DNA of 64,000 nt from the NCBI GenBank assembly GCA_938041035.1, contig CALHYX010000089.1:1-64000 (forward strand), in the 5' to 3' direction. The notes below the pieces were generated by a model, which was given only the letters and a program-made list of their open reading frames with translations, did not search any database and was not told the DNA's origin. This document shows, piece by piece, positions 33,939-42,155 of the stretch. The position numbers and the translations under genes were made by a program. Position 1 is the stretch's first letter. Every line of letters starts with the position of its first letter. The stretch comes from an uncultured Acidimicrobiales bacterium. GTDB lineage: Bacteria > Actinomycetota > Acidimicrobiia > Acidimicrobiales > SHLQ01.

Positions 33939-34970
33939 GTGAGGAAGAAGCAGGGCGGTGACGACTTCCCTGGCGGTGTGGATCCTGCCCGCGAGGCCGT
34001 GCGCGTCGTGCACGCCCGAGCGGCGGCCGGGCGATGTAGCCCGCTCGACGGCATCGATCCGGGGGATCTGCTCCGCGTCGGGCGGCTGACCGTGAACTTT
34101 CACCCGGACCGCATCGCCGCTTCCGGGCGTTCGGTGGTCCAGGGCTTCGTCGCCGACGGGGAGTATCGCAGCCAGTGGGTCACGTCGATCTCCAACGGGG
34201 GGCGTTCGGCGACGGTCGGTGGCCACCGTCACCGTTGGGAGACCGAGCTGTTCGGTGGTGCCTACGCCGAGGCCGACCCGCGCGAGGTGCCTCACCCGGT
34301 ATACGGCGCTCTCGATCTACTGCATGATCCGTTCGGTGGGTCGCCGCGGTTTGGTTCGTGTTGTCTCGTGCTCGCCAACCACGTCGCCGCCCGGACCACC
34401 TTCTGCGTCGGCGATAGTCACGTCGGCCCCGAGGACGTGGGCACCGAGGCCGACATGACGGCGATTGCGGTCGGGTTGGTCGAACAGGCCCGGCGTCGGG
34501 ACCTTCTCGGACAGGCGCTCGGCCTCGACAACCTGGCTCGTGTCGTGGCCGGGCAGCGCGTCGGCGATGGGCCGGCGCGCGAACTCGACTCCTACGTCGA
34601 GGCCCAGGTGCACGGCGGCATCTCGTTTGGCGAGGATGTCGATGCCATCATCGCCGACCCGTCGTACCGGGGGACCGAGATCGAGACCCACCTCACCTCT
34701 CTCGTGCGCGAGCACGGCTGCGCGCTGTCCTGGCATGTCGGTTCGGTGCTTTCGGTCGACGAAATCCCCACGGATTTCCGGGGGCCGGAGATGGCGCCCC
34801 TGGCGGCGGAGGTGGCGATCGACGGTCGGGTCGATGCCCGAGCGATCGGGCTCGCGGCCCGGGATCTGGCGGTCGTGGCTCCGTCGCCCGAGGGCGACCC
34901 CGAGGATTCGCGAGCCCAGCTCCTCAAACGGCTGTGGCACACCGTTCTGGCATTCGGCTCGGCGGCTTAG
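33939..34970 (+). CDS. DUF3626 domain-containing protein
   Basis: This 343-aa protein, started at GTG 33939, matches the DUF3626 pattern: NFHPDRIA, DGEYRSQWVTSISNGG, a WETELFGGAY block, YGALDLL and PRFGSCCLVL. The molecular function is unknown to me; conserved His, Asp and Glu residues suggest an enzyme. There is no signal peptide or membrane helix. Its 3' end overlaps the convergent 409-aa protein gene by 4 bp. Confidence 0.85.
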   Translation: MRKKQGGDDFPGGVDPAREAVRVVHARAAAGRCSPLDGIDPGDLLRVGRLTVNFHPDRIAASGRSVVQGFVADGEYRSQWVTSISNGGRSATVGGHRHRWETELFGGAYAEADPREVPHPVYGALDLLHDPFGGSPRFGSCCLVLANHVAARTTFCVGDSHVGPEDVGTEADMTAIAVGLVEQARRRDLLGQALGLDNLARVVAGQRVGDGPARELDSYVEAQVHGGISFGEDVDAIIADPSYRGTEIETHLTSLVREHGCALSWHVGSVLSVDEIPTDFRGPEMAPLAAEVAIDGRVDARAIGLAARDLAVVAPSPEGDPEDSRAQLLKRLWHTVLAFGSAA

Positions 34971-36196
34971 TCGAACCGTTGCCGGTAGACGGCAATGGCC
35001 TCGGGTGAAAGCTTGAGGGCGTCGGCCGGGCATCCCTGCCGCCGTCGCTTATACGCATCTCCCTCAGCTCGGTAGAACTGGTAGAACGCGTTGGTTGACT
35101 GGTCGGCTCCTATCGGTTCGCCTCGCCCCTGAAGCAGCGCGTCGGTGGCTTCAAAGAGTCGCCATCCGTCCGTCGTGTCATCGAACAGGTGGCGGAAACG
35201 TTCGAGCGTACGCACGATGCCGGCAAACACCTCCAGAGCGTGCGTGTGGTAGTGGCAGTTGTTCGCTTCCGTGATGTCAACCGGTTGGCCGGAACGCATG
35301 TCGAACCCGTAGTGGGCCCAGTAGAACGACAACGGGTTGCCGTCCGGGTGGTCGGCCGATGGCTTCACCCGCAAGCGGTTGCGCTTGCGCATGAACTGGG
35401 CCAGGTTCGGGGGACGGGTCGGGGCTATGCCCTTGTGGCCTTCGGAGAATGCGAGTTGGTACAACCCGGCGATGGATCGACGCCGAACGCGGTCGAGGAC
35501 CTGGTTTGGTTCACCGAACTCCGGTGGAATCAATTCGGCGACCGCATGAAGGTTGACGTACAGGTTCACCATGTCCCGTACGGCGTGCAGATGTTGATTG
35601 AGCACGGTGTGAATGCCGGCCTCCTCAATCCCGCGGCCACGCGAGTGGTACCACGAAGCAAGCTGGAAGCGAGCCCGCTTTTGCCCCGCGTAGAACTGAC
35701 CCGAGCAGACTCCTCCCGTTCGGGGACCGACCGTCATGTCCAGCGATCGCGCTGCGGACAGCGAGTACCCGAGCGTGATCGTTGCGTGCTTGGTGTCGCC
35801 AGCGGTGGCATAACCACGGGCAATCGAGGCCAGCAATGAGGCGTACTCGGCCTGTTCCATCGCCTGGGTGATGCCAAACCGGTTTTCCCAGACGAGAGCG
35901 CCGTTCCGATCGACAGCGTCGGAAACGACGAAGTCGATCTGGCCAAAGAGTCGGTCCTTGTAGTTCGCGGGGTGCTCCGCGTACGCGTTCCGTAGCGCTT
36001 TCAGATACTCGACCAGAAAATGTATGAGCAACAGGCCGCTGGTGTCGTCGGGGTCAACCCATCGGTAGACGCCATCGACTTCTACCCGGCGGCCATCGCC
36101 CCGCGTCGCAACGTAGGAGGTGCGTTCCAACCATCCGGTGTCGTTTGGTGTTGTGTTCGCGGAGATGTAGTCGTCGAGCGCAGCGGCGGCAGACAC
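34967..36196 (-). CDS. Unrecognised 409-aa protein
   Basis: I do not recognise a family. The protein is soluble-looking and helix-rich, with many aromatic residues and segments such as GWLERTSYVATRGDG, ARFQLASWYHSRGRGIEEAG and NNCHYHTHALEVF. The paired His/Tyr-rich segments give it the feel of an alpha/alpha-toroid enzyme, but that is only an impression. It stands alone, convergent with the DUF3626 gene and with a 119-bp gap to paaC. ATG 36196 is taken as the start; no clear ribosome binding site was found. Confidence 0.7.
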   Translation of the reverse strand: MSAAAALDDYISANTTPNDTGWLERTSYVATRGDGRRVEVDGVYRWVDPDDTSGLLLIHFLVEYLKALRNAYAEHPANYKDRLFGQIDFVVSDAVDRNGALVWENRFGITQAMEQAEYASLLASIARGYATAGDTKHATITLGYSLSAARSLDMTVGPRTGGVCSGQFYAGQKRARFQLASWYHSRGRGIEEAGIHTVLNQHLHAVRDMVNLYVNLHAVAELIPPEFGEPNQVLDRVRRRSIAGLYQLAFSEGHKGIAPTRPPNLAQFMRKRNRLRVKPSADHPDGNPLSFYWAHYGFDMRSGQPVDITEANNCHYHTHALEVFAGIVRTLERFRHLFDDTTDGWRLFEATDALLQGRGEPIGADQSTNAFYQFYRAEGDAYKRRRQGCPADALKLSPEAIAVYRQRFD

Positions 36197-36315
36197 AGTG
36201 GATATCCCCTCATCAACAAGATTTGCGTCGAATGCGGGGCCCCGACCGAACGTAGTGCTCGCCCGGTTGAATCACCAGCGGCCTGATGTGGCTGTCGCGA
36301 TGTGGTCTACGAGTG

Positions 36316-37083
36316 CTACCAGGTGGCGTCGGGGTCGAAGTCGAGCACTTCGAGCATGCGGGCCATGAGCGCACCGAAGCCGGGGTCGCGTTGCGTTCGA
36401 CCGGCTGTCGCCGGCGTGGTCCAGGGCTCCGGGACGGCCCGATCGAAGCGGGTCTCGATTGCGGTGGCGACCTCGGGGCCGACCGATGCGAGCGGAGCCG
36501 AGGCTGCGCCGATGGTCACCGCCCCGCGTTCCCCGCTGGGCGCGTCGAGCAGGGACGGTAGGTGTGGACCCACCGAGTCGAGCGCGGTGAGGAGCCGGCT
36601 TCGCGAGTCCGTTGACCGCAGCAGCGGGTCGAGGAGCGCGTCGGCGTGGCGGCGGTGAAAGGACTCCTCGCGCCGGGCCCGGGCGGCCACGTCGGCGAGC
36701 GGTTGGTGGGCGGAATCGACCACCAGCTGCCATCGCAGCTCCTCGACGGTGTCGTAGAGCCAGTGGCGCACGAGTGCCTCGGCCCAGTCGGTGGTCACGT
36801 ATTCCGCAAGTGTGCTGGACCGGTAGTGGGCGGCGGGCCGCCGGTACGCGAGTCCGTCGATGGCTTCATCGGTGGCTTCGGTGCCGTCGAGTTCGAGGAC
36901 GAGTTCATACAGTTGCACCGCATGGCCCAGCTCATCCTGTCCGATGCTGGAGAACGCGAGGTCTTCTTCGAGAAATGGAGCGACCCCGATCCACTCCGTG
37001 TGCTGTTGTCCCATCAGGTGTTCGTCGTCGGCGAAGGCGAGCAGGTACTCGACCATGCCGATGGGGGCTGTGGTCTCGGTCAT
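36316..37083 (-). CDS. paaC: Phenylacetyl-CoA epoxidase subunit PaaC
   Basis: This 255-aa ferritin-like, structural partner of PaaA in the multicomponent epoxidase oxygenates the ring of phenylacetyl-CoA. Visible are FAFSSIGQDELGHA-like helix pairs (AFSSIGQDELGHAVQLYE), DWAEALVRHWLYDTVEE and ARREESFHRRHAD, matching PaaC length and pattern. It is the last gene of a tight cluster, overlapping paaB by 4 bp. Confidence 0.93.
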   Translation of the reverse strand: MTETTAPIGMVEYLLAFADDEHLMGQQHTEWIGVAPFLEEDLAFSSIGQDELGHAVQLYELVLELDGTEATDEAIDGLAYRRPAAHYRSSTLAEYVTTDWAEALVRHWLYDTVEELRWQLVVDSAHQPLADVAARARREESFHRRHADALLDPLLRSTDSRSRLLTALDSVGPHLPSLLDAPSGERGAVTIGAASAPLASVGPEVATAIETRFDRAVPEPWTTPATAGRTQRDPGFGALMARMLEVLDFDPDATW

Positions 37084-37373
37084 GGTGCCGGTTCGTCGGG
37101 GCCGGCGGCTTCACGCTGGATTTTGCGCCGCGCCGCGACGGCAGCACCGTCGTGGTGCCGGTGCGGCTTGTCGGCGTTGGGTCCGACGAACTCGGCATCG
37201 CCCTCGACGATGTGGCGGCGGTCGACCACCCAGAGGCGCGCCCCTTCGGCCCGCCGGGCGTAGGCCTCCCGGGCGAGCACGAGAGCGAGTTCGTCGTCGG
37301 CCGCGTCGATCGCGCCGGCGTGGCGATAGCCGTCTTTGCCCTCGGGCTTGAGAAACACCTCGTAGACGGCCAT
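37080..37373 (-). CDS. paaB: Phenylacetyl-CoA epoxidase subunit PaaB
   Basis: This small 97-aa subunit has the PaaB signature (YEVFLKPEGKDGYRHAGAIDA, then ALVLAREAYARRAEG and LWVVDRRHI). It bridges the PaaA-PaaC core and is required for activity. Its ATG directly abuts the paaD stop with no gap, and its end overlaps paaC, so the genes are translationally coupled. Confidence 0.93.
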   Translation of the reverse strand: MAVYEVFLKPEGKDGYRHAGAIDAADDELALVLAREAYARRAEGARLWVVDRRHIVEGDAEFVGPNADKPHRHHDGAAVAARRKIQREAAGPDEPAP

Positions 37374-37847
37374 CTAGGAGCGGAGCACCTCGATGGTCTC
37401 GTCGCACCGGTGGCAGCGGGCGACCGACCGGCAGCGGCTGGGGCCGAACAGCGACTTGTCCTCGGTGGGCCAGCCGCACCGGGGACAGGGCGGGATCTCG
37501 CCGCCGACCTGGACCGCGACGGTGAAGTCGTTGGCCAGAGCGCTGCGGGCTCGCTCGCTTACCCGGTCGGTGGTCCAGACGGGCGCCCGTAGCCAACCAA
37601 CCGTCAGCTCCTGGACTCCGGCGACGGCTTCGACCGCCGAGCGAACGTCGGCTCGGATCACGTCGAGGGCGGGGCACCCGGCGAAGGTTGGGATGAGGCC
37701 TATCTCGACGGTTCCGGCGTCGTCGTCGATTTCGCACCGTTCGAGGAGGCCGAGGTCGACGATGGAGATCCCGGGGTATTCGGGGTCGTCGACCGTGCTG
37801 ATGGCGTGCAGCACGGTGATCATCAACTCGCTCGGCTTGGCGCTCAT
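37374..37847 (-). CDS. paaD: PaaD, Fe-S/metal maturation factor of the phenylacetyl-CoA epoxidase
   Basis: This 157-aa protein has an N-terminal MIP18/DUF59 domain (about residues 8-95, VDDPEYPGISIVDLGL, PTFAGCPA) and a C-terminal zinc-ribbon with CPRCGWP and CHRCDE pairs. PaaD supports iron-sulfur or metal assembly of the epoxidase system. ATG 37847 overlaps the paaA stop by 4 bp; the longer open frame upstream lies inside paaA. It sits between paaA and paaB rather than after paaC. Confidence 0.9.
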   Translation of the reverse strand: MSAKPSELMITVLHAISTVDDPEYPGISIVDLGLLERCEIDDDAGTVEIGLIPTFAGCPALDVIRADVRSAVEAVAGVQELTVGWLRAPVWTTDRVSERARSALANDFTVAVQVGGEIPPCPRCGWPTEDKSLFGPSRCRSVARCHRCDETIEVLRS

Positions 37848-38755
37848 GCCGGGGCCGCGAGGGCGTCGCGAACCCAGGCGGTGCGCTTCCAATTGTCCGA
37901 CGCCTCGGCGATCCGCCGCGCCGAATCGGGCCCGCCCTGGGCGAGTGTGGCCTTCAGTGGCTCCCAGTCGATCGGGCCGACGTCCCACCGACCCGTGTCG
38001 TCGTCGAACGAAAGGTCGGGCGCGGGAACGGTGAACGAGTAGCTGTGCAGCAGGGGCACGAACTTCTGGACCCAGCGGTCGCGCAACACCTCGTTGCGTT
38101 CGGACTTGATGTGCCAGCGCAACAGCTTGTCGTCCGGTTTGGAGTCGGGGCCGAACAGCTGCAGGGCCGGCCAGAACCAGCGGTCGAGGGCATCCTGAAA
38201 GAGCGCTCGCTGCTTGGCGGTTCCCTGGGCGATGCGCATCATGCGATCTTCGCCGAGCCGCATGTGGAAGCCCTCCTCGGCGATGATGCGTTTGAGAATG
38301 CGTCGATACGGCCCGTAGGAGCAGTTCTTGAAGACCGCCTGCTGGCTGGCGAGAGCCGCGGCGTCGACCAGGAAGGCGATGGCGACCTGATCTCCCCAGG
38401 TCTTGGCCTGGTAGTGGAACACGTTGTGGAACCGGCTCTGCCCGGCGAAGAGATCTTCGAGCATCCGGGTGCGGGTCTTGATGCCCATGTCGGCGGCGAC
38501 CATGTAGAGCAGGTGACCGTGGCCGATCTCGTCCTGGGTCTTGGCCAGCACGCTCATCTTGTGGCGCAGACCCGGCGTCTTCGGTATCCAGTCCCGCTCG
38601 GTGAGGCCACCCATCAGTTCGCTGTTGGCGTGCATCTCGATGAAGGCGAACACGGCCTTGCGGTACTCGTCGGGCATGGCGTCGTCGACCTCGACGATGC
38701 CGCCGGCGTCGAGAAAGGCCTCGAACGAGTCCATGGTGTCCCAGCTTCGACTCAT
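37844..38755 (-). CDS. paaA: Phenylacetyl-CoA epoxidase catalytic subunit PaaA
   Basis: This 303-aa di-iron oxygenase subunit has ligand motifs seen as KTQDEIGHGH and IIAEEGFHMR, plus the N-terminal block MPDEYRKAVFAFIEMHANSELMG (shown here only in part by position ~25-50). It converts phenylacetyl-CoA to the 1,2-epoxide. It is the first gene of paaA-paaD-paaB-paaC. No paaE reductase, paaG, paaZ or paaK is present in the window. Confidence 0.95.
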   Translation of the reverse strand: MSRSWDTMDSFEAFLDAGGIVEVDDAMPDEYRKAVFAFIEMHANSELMGGLTERDWIPKTPGLRHKMSVLAKTQDEIGHGHLLYMVAADMGIKTRTRMLEDLFAGQSRFHNVFHYQAKTWGDQVAIAFLVDAAALASQQAVFKNCSYGPYRRILKRIIAEEGFHMRLGEDRMMRIAQGTAKQRALFQDALDRWFWPALQLFGPDSKPDDKLLRWHIKSERNEVLRDRWVQKFVPLLHSYSFTVPAPDLSFDDDTGRWDVGPIDWEPLKATLAQGGPDSARRIAEASDNWKRTAWVRDALAAPA

Positions 38756-38883
38756 GTCCCCTCCCGTTCCTCCTCTTCCCGTGCCTCTTGCTTCAGTCGA
38801 GCTTTATCGCCTCGCCGCTCACGGGCTCTGTCAATCGTAGGCGCATCGGAGTTCGGCGGATGGGTCCGATCGCGGATGCCGTA

Positions 38884-40251
38884 TCAGCTTGTCGGCGCAA
38901 GGCGATTGTGGGCGATGGTGTCGGCGTACCAGAGGGCGCTCTTCTTGGGCGTACGGCGTTGGGTGGCGTAATCGACCTCCACGATGCCGAACCGGGGCCC
39001 GTAGCCGTGGGCCCACTCGAAATTGTCGAACAGCGACCACACCAGATAGCCCTCGACCGGGCAGTCGTCGGCGATGGCATCGTGCACCTGGAGCAGGTGG
39101 TCGCGGATGTAGGCGAGCCGATCGTCGTCGGCGATCCGACCGTCGTCGGTGCGCGCCGCATCGGGCATGGGGGCGCCGTTTTCGGTGATTAGATACGACC
39201 GGAACGGGTACCGGTCGCGCAGGGTGCGCAGCAGCGCCCCGAGGCTCGGGGGGTGCACCTCCCACCCCATGGTGTTGCATGGGGCGCCGTCGGGTACCCG
39301 GGCGCCGTCGGCGGCCGAGATGATCTGGCGGGTGTAGTAGTTGACGCCCAGTAGGTCGATGGGCGCGCTGATCAGGGCCAGGTCGCCGTCGTGCACCTCG
39401 GCGCGATCCCAGCCGTAGTGGTCGGCGGTCGTATCCGGGTAGCCAAACCCGGCGAGCGGGTCGGCGTACCAGCGGTTCTCGAGGTCGTCGACCCGGCCGG
39501 CGGCGGCCGTGTCCTCGTCGGAGTCGGTGGCCGGTTGCACGGGCGTGAAGTTGAGCACGATCGCCAACCGGGCGTCCGGGGCCAGCCGGCGGATCCGCGC
39601 ACCGGCGAGACCGTGCGCCAGCAGCAGGTGGTGCGACGCGGTGAATCCTTCCGCCATCGAGGTGTGGCCGGGAGCGTGTTCGCCGGTGACATACCCGTGG
39701 TTGGCCGAAACGAACGGTTCGTTGAGGGTGGTCCACGTGGACACCCGGTCGCCCAGGCGGTCGAGCACCGCGGCGGCATAGTCGGCGAAGGCGTGGGCCG
39801 TGTCGCGGTTGAGCCAGCCGCCGCCATCGCTCAACGCCTGGGGCAGGTCCCAGTGGTAGAGGGTGGGGTACGGCGTGATCCCCGCGGCGAGCAGTCGGTC
39901 GACCAGCCGGTCATAAAAGTCGAGTCCGGCTTCGTTTGTCGGCCCGCGGCCATCGGGCTTCACCCTGGTCCAGGCGACCGAGAATCGATAAGCCGCCAGT
40001 CGCAGTTGCCGCATCAGTGAGACGTCCTCGGTGTAACGGACGTAGTGATCGCACGCATCGTCACCGTTCGAGCCGTCGGCGATGCGGCCCGGTTCTCGAC
40101 AAAAGGTGTCCCAGATGCTGGCCGACTTGCCGTCGGCGTGCGGTGATCCCTCGATCTGAAACGACGAGGTGGCCGCGCCCCAGATGAAGTCATCGGGGAA
40201 GGCCGGCGAGGATGAGGAGCTCGGGACGGCGGGCTCGGGGCGAGTCGACAT
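38884..40251 (-). CDS. GH1 family beta-glucosidase
   Basis: This 455-aa glycoside hydrolase family 1 enzyme starts with FIWGAATSSFQIEG, with acid/base Glu in TLNEPFV near residue 162 and the nucleophile in LITENGAP near residue 345; SLFDNFEWAHGY near the end is also typical. It is cytoplasmic, with no signal peptide. It hydrolyses beta-glucosides or related beta-linked sugars. ATG 40251 is chosen because a LacI-type operator lies 8 bp upstream; the frame is open further but runs antisense to the carboxyltransferase gene. Confidence 0.93.
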   Translation of the reverse strand: MSTRPEPAVPSSSSSPAFPDDFIWGAATSSFQIEGSPHADGKSASIWDTFCREPGRIADGSNGDDACDHYVRYTEDVSLMRQLRLAAYRFSVAWTRVKPDGRGPTNEAGLDFYDRLVDRLLAAGITPYPTLYHWDLPQALSDGGGWLNRDTAHAFADYAAAVLDRLGDRVSTWTTLNEPFVSANHGYVTGEHAPGHTSMAEGFTASHHLLLAHGLAGARIRRLAPDARLAIVLNFTPVQPATDSDEDTAAAGRVDDLENRWYADPLAGFGYPDTTADHYGWDRAEVHDGDLALISAPIDLLGVNYYTRQIISAADGARVPDGAPCNTMGWEVHPPSLGALLRTLRDRYPFRSYLITENGAPMPDAARTDDGRIADDDRLAYIRDHLLQVHDAIADDCPVEGYLVWSLFDNFEWAHGYGPRFGIVEVDYATQRRTPKKSALWYADTIAHNRLAPTS

Positions 40252-40259
40252 CCCGGCAG

Positions 40260-40273
40260 TGTAAACGCTTACA
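40260..40273. promoter_or_regulatory. LacI/GalR-type operator upstream of the beta-glucosidase
   Basis: TGTAAACGCTTACA is a 14-bp near-palindrome with the central CG and the TGTAA/TTACA arms typical of LacI/GalR-family sites. It lies in the 48-bp gap between the divergent starts at 40251 and 40300. A sugar-responsive repressor encoded elsewhere probably controls the GH1 gene; effect on the carboxyltransferase gene is possible. Confidence 0.65.
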
Positions 40274-40299
40274 TTTCTGCCGTCGCCTAGCGTGGGGCG

Positions 40300-42141
40300 A
40301 TGGCTCCCGGCGATGTGTCCACGATCGATGCTCCGTTGTCGGGTGTGGTGTTCGCGATCGACGTCACGGTGGGCGACACGCTGCCCGCCGGTACCCAGTT
40401 GCTGCTGCTCGAGTCGATGAAGATGCACCATCCGGTCGTTGCGACCGAGTCCGTTCGGGTGGTCGCCATCGCCGTCGCGGTGGGCGATTCGGTACAGGTC
40501 GGCGACGAGTTGCTCCGGGTCGAGCCGGCCACGGCCGCGGAACCATCGGCGAGCGGTGCCGAAGATGCCGGCGCGGTCGACGGCCGGGCGGACCTGGCCG
40601 ACCTCGAGGCTCGGCTGGCGATGACCGCCGACGAAGCCCGCGCCGCGGCGGTCTCCCGCCGGCACGAGCGGGGCCAGCGCACGGCGCGCGAGAACCTGGC
40701 CGATCTGGTCGATCCGGACTCCTTCATCGAGTACGGTCGATTGGCGGTAGCGGCCCAGCACACCCGACGCGACGCTGACGATCTTCAGGTCAACACCGCC
40801 GCCGACGGCGTGATCGTCGGGGTCGCCACGGTAAACGGCGACCGGTTCCCGACCGATCGCAGCCGCACCGCAGTCCTCGCCTACGACTACACCGTCCTGG
40901 CCGGAACGCAGGGATTCTTCGGCCACGACAAGACCGACCGACTGCTCGAACTCGCCCAGGATCAGCGCCTCCCGGTGATCTTCTACGCCGAGGGCGGCGG
41001 AGGGCGGCCCGGCGATGTCGACGTCTCCACCATCACGCCCACCGGGCTCGACGTGCCGACCTTCGCGACCTGGGCGGCCATGAGCGGCCTCGTCCCCCGC
41101 ATAGGCATTGCCTCCGGGTTCTGCTTTGCCGGCAACGCCGCCATCTTCGGATGCGCGGACATTACCATCGCCACCCGCGATTCGTGGGTGGGCATGGGTG
41201 GCCCGGCGATGATCGAAGGCGGTGGTTTGGGTGAGTTCCGGCCCACCGAGATCGGCCCCAGCGCCGTACAGGTCGCCAATGGGGTCATCGATCTTCTCGC
41301 CGACGACGAAGCGCACGCGACCGACCTGGCCCGCCAGGCGTTGGCGTACTTTCAGGGCGTCACCACCGAGTGGGCGGCCCCCGACCCGCAGCTGCTGCGC
41401 GACGTTGTCCCCGAGGATCGACAGCGGGTGTATGCGGTCCGCGACGCGATCGCCGGGGTGTTCGACACGGCGTCGGTGCTCGAACTGCGGGCGGGTTATG
41501 GCGCCGGCATGGTGACGGCCTTCGCCCGCCTCGAGGGCCGGCCGGTGGGCGTCGTGGCCAACGACCCGTCGCACCTCGGCGGGGCCATCGATGCCGTCGC
41601 CGCGGAGAAGGCCGCTCGTTTCCTTCAGCTCTGTGATGCGTTCGATCTGCCGGTCATTTCGCTGTTCGACACGCCCGGCTTCATGGTCGGCCCCGACAGC
41701 GAGGAGCAGGCCGCCGTGCGCCGGGTGTCGAGCCTGTTCGTCGTCGGGGCGACACTGAGCGTGCCGCTGCTGGCGGTTTGTCTGCGCAAGGGCTACGGCC
41801 TCGGCGCCCAGGCCATGTGCGGTGGGAGCTTCCGGCGCCCCGTGTTCACGATCGCCTGGCCGACGGGCGAGTTCGGCGGCATGGGTCTCGAAGGGGCGGT
41901 GCGCCTCGGCTTCCGCAAGGAGCTGGATGCGGCCTCCACCCCGGAGGAGCGGGCCGAACTCGAGGCCCGGCTCATCGCCGCCGCCTACGAGCGGGGCCGA
42001 GCCACGCGAATCGCCCAGGCGCTGGAGATCGACGCGGTGATCGACCCGGCCGACACCCGCCAGTGGTTGGTGCGGGGCCTGGCGGCGACCCCGGCTGCTC
42101 CGCCCCGGTCCGAACGCAAGCGAATGGTCGACACGTGGTAG
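40300..42141 (+). CDS. Acyl-CoA carboxylase: biotin-carrier domain fused to carboxyltransferase
   Basis: In this 613-aa protein, residues ~5-76 are a biotinyl domain with LLLESMKMHH, giving Lys41 as the biotin-accepting site. A carboxyltransferase of the PccB/AccD type follows (about residues 90-600) with ARENLADLVDPDSF, GGGRPGDVDV, GNAAIFGCADITIA, SLFDTPGFMVGPDSEEQ and AQAMCGGSFRRP. Having the carrier at the N-terminus of the carboxyltransferase is uncommon; it is usually on the biotin carboxylase subunit. No biotin carboxylase is encoded nearby. The acyl-CoA substrate is unknown. Confidence 0.88.
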   Translation: MAPGDVSTIDAPLSGVVFAIDVTVGDTLPAGTQLLLLESMKMHHPVVATESVRVVAIAVAVGDSVQVGDELLRVEPATAAEPSASGAEDAGAVDGRADLADLEARLAMTADEARAAAVSRRHERGQRTARENLADLVDPDSFIEYGRLAVAAQHTRRDADDLQVNTAADGVIVGVATVNGDRFPTDRSRTAVLAYDYTVLAGTQGFFGHDKTDRLLELAQDQRLPVIFYAEGGGGRPGDVDVSTITPTGLDVPTFATWAAMSGLVPRIGIASGFCFAGNAAIFGCADITIATRDSWVGMGGPAMIEGGGLGEFRPTEIGPSAVQVANGVIDLLADDEAHATDLARQALAYFQGVTTEWAAPDPQLLRDVVPEDRQRVYAVRDAIAGVFDTASVLELRAGYGAGMVTAFARLEGRPVGVVANDPSHLGGAIDAVAAEKAARFLQLCDAFDLPVISLFDTPGFMVGPDSEEQAAVRRVSSLFVVGATLSVPLLAVCLRKGYGLGAQAMCGGSFRRPVFTIAWPTGEFGGMGLEGAVRLGFRKELDAASTPEERAELEARLIAAAYERGRATRIAQALEIDAVIDPADTRQWLVRGLAATPAAPPRSERKRMVDTW

Positions 42142-42155
42142 CCCTGCCCGAGACC

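Noticed and set aside
40252..41574. N-terminal extension of the beta-glucosidase to 896 aa
   Set aside because: The extra part is antisense to the carboxyltransferase gene and would remove the operator and promoter; GH1 length is normal from ATG 40251.
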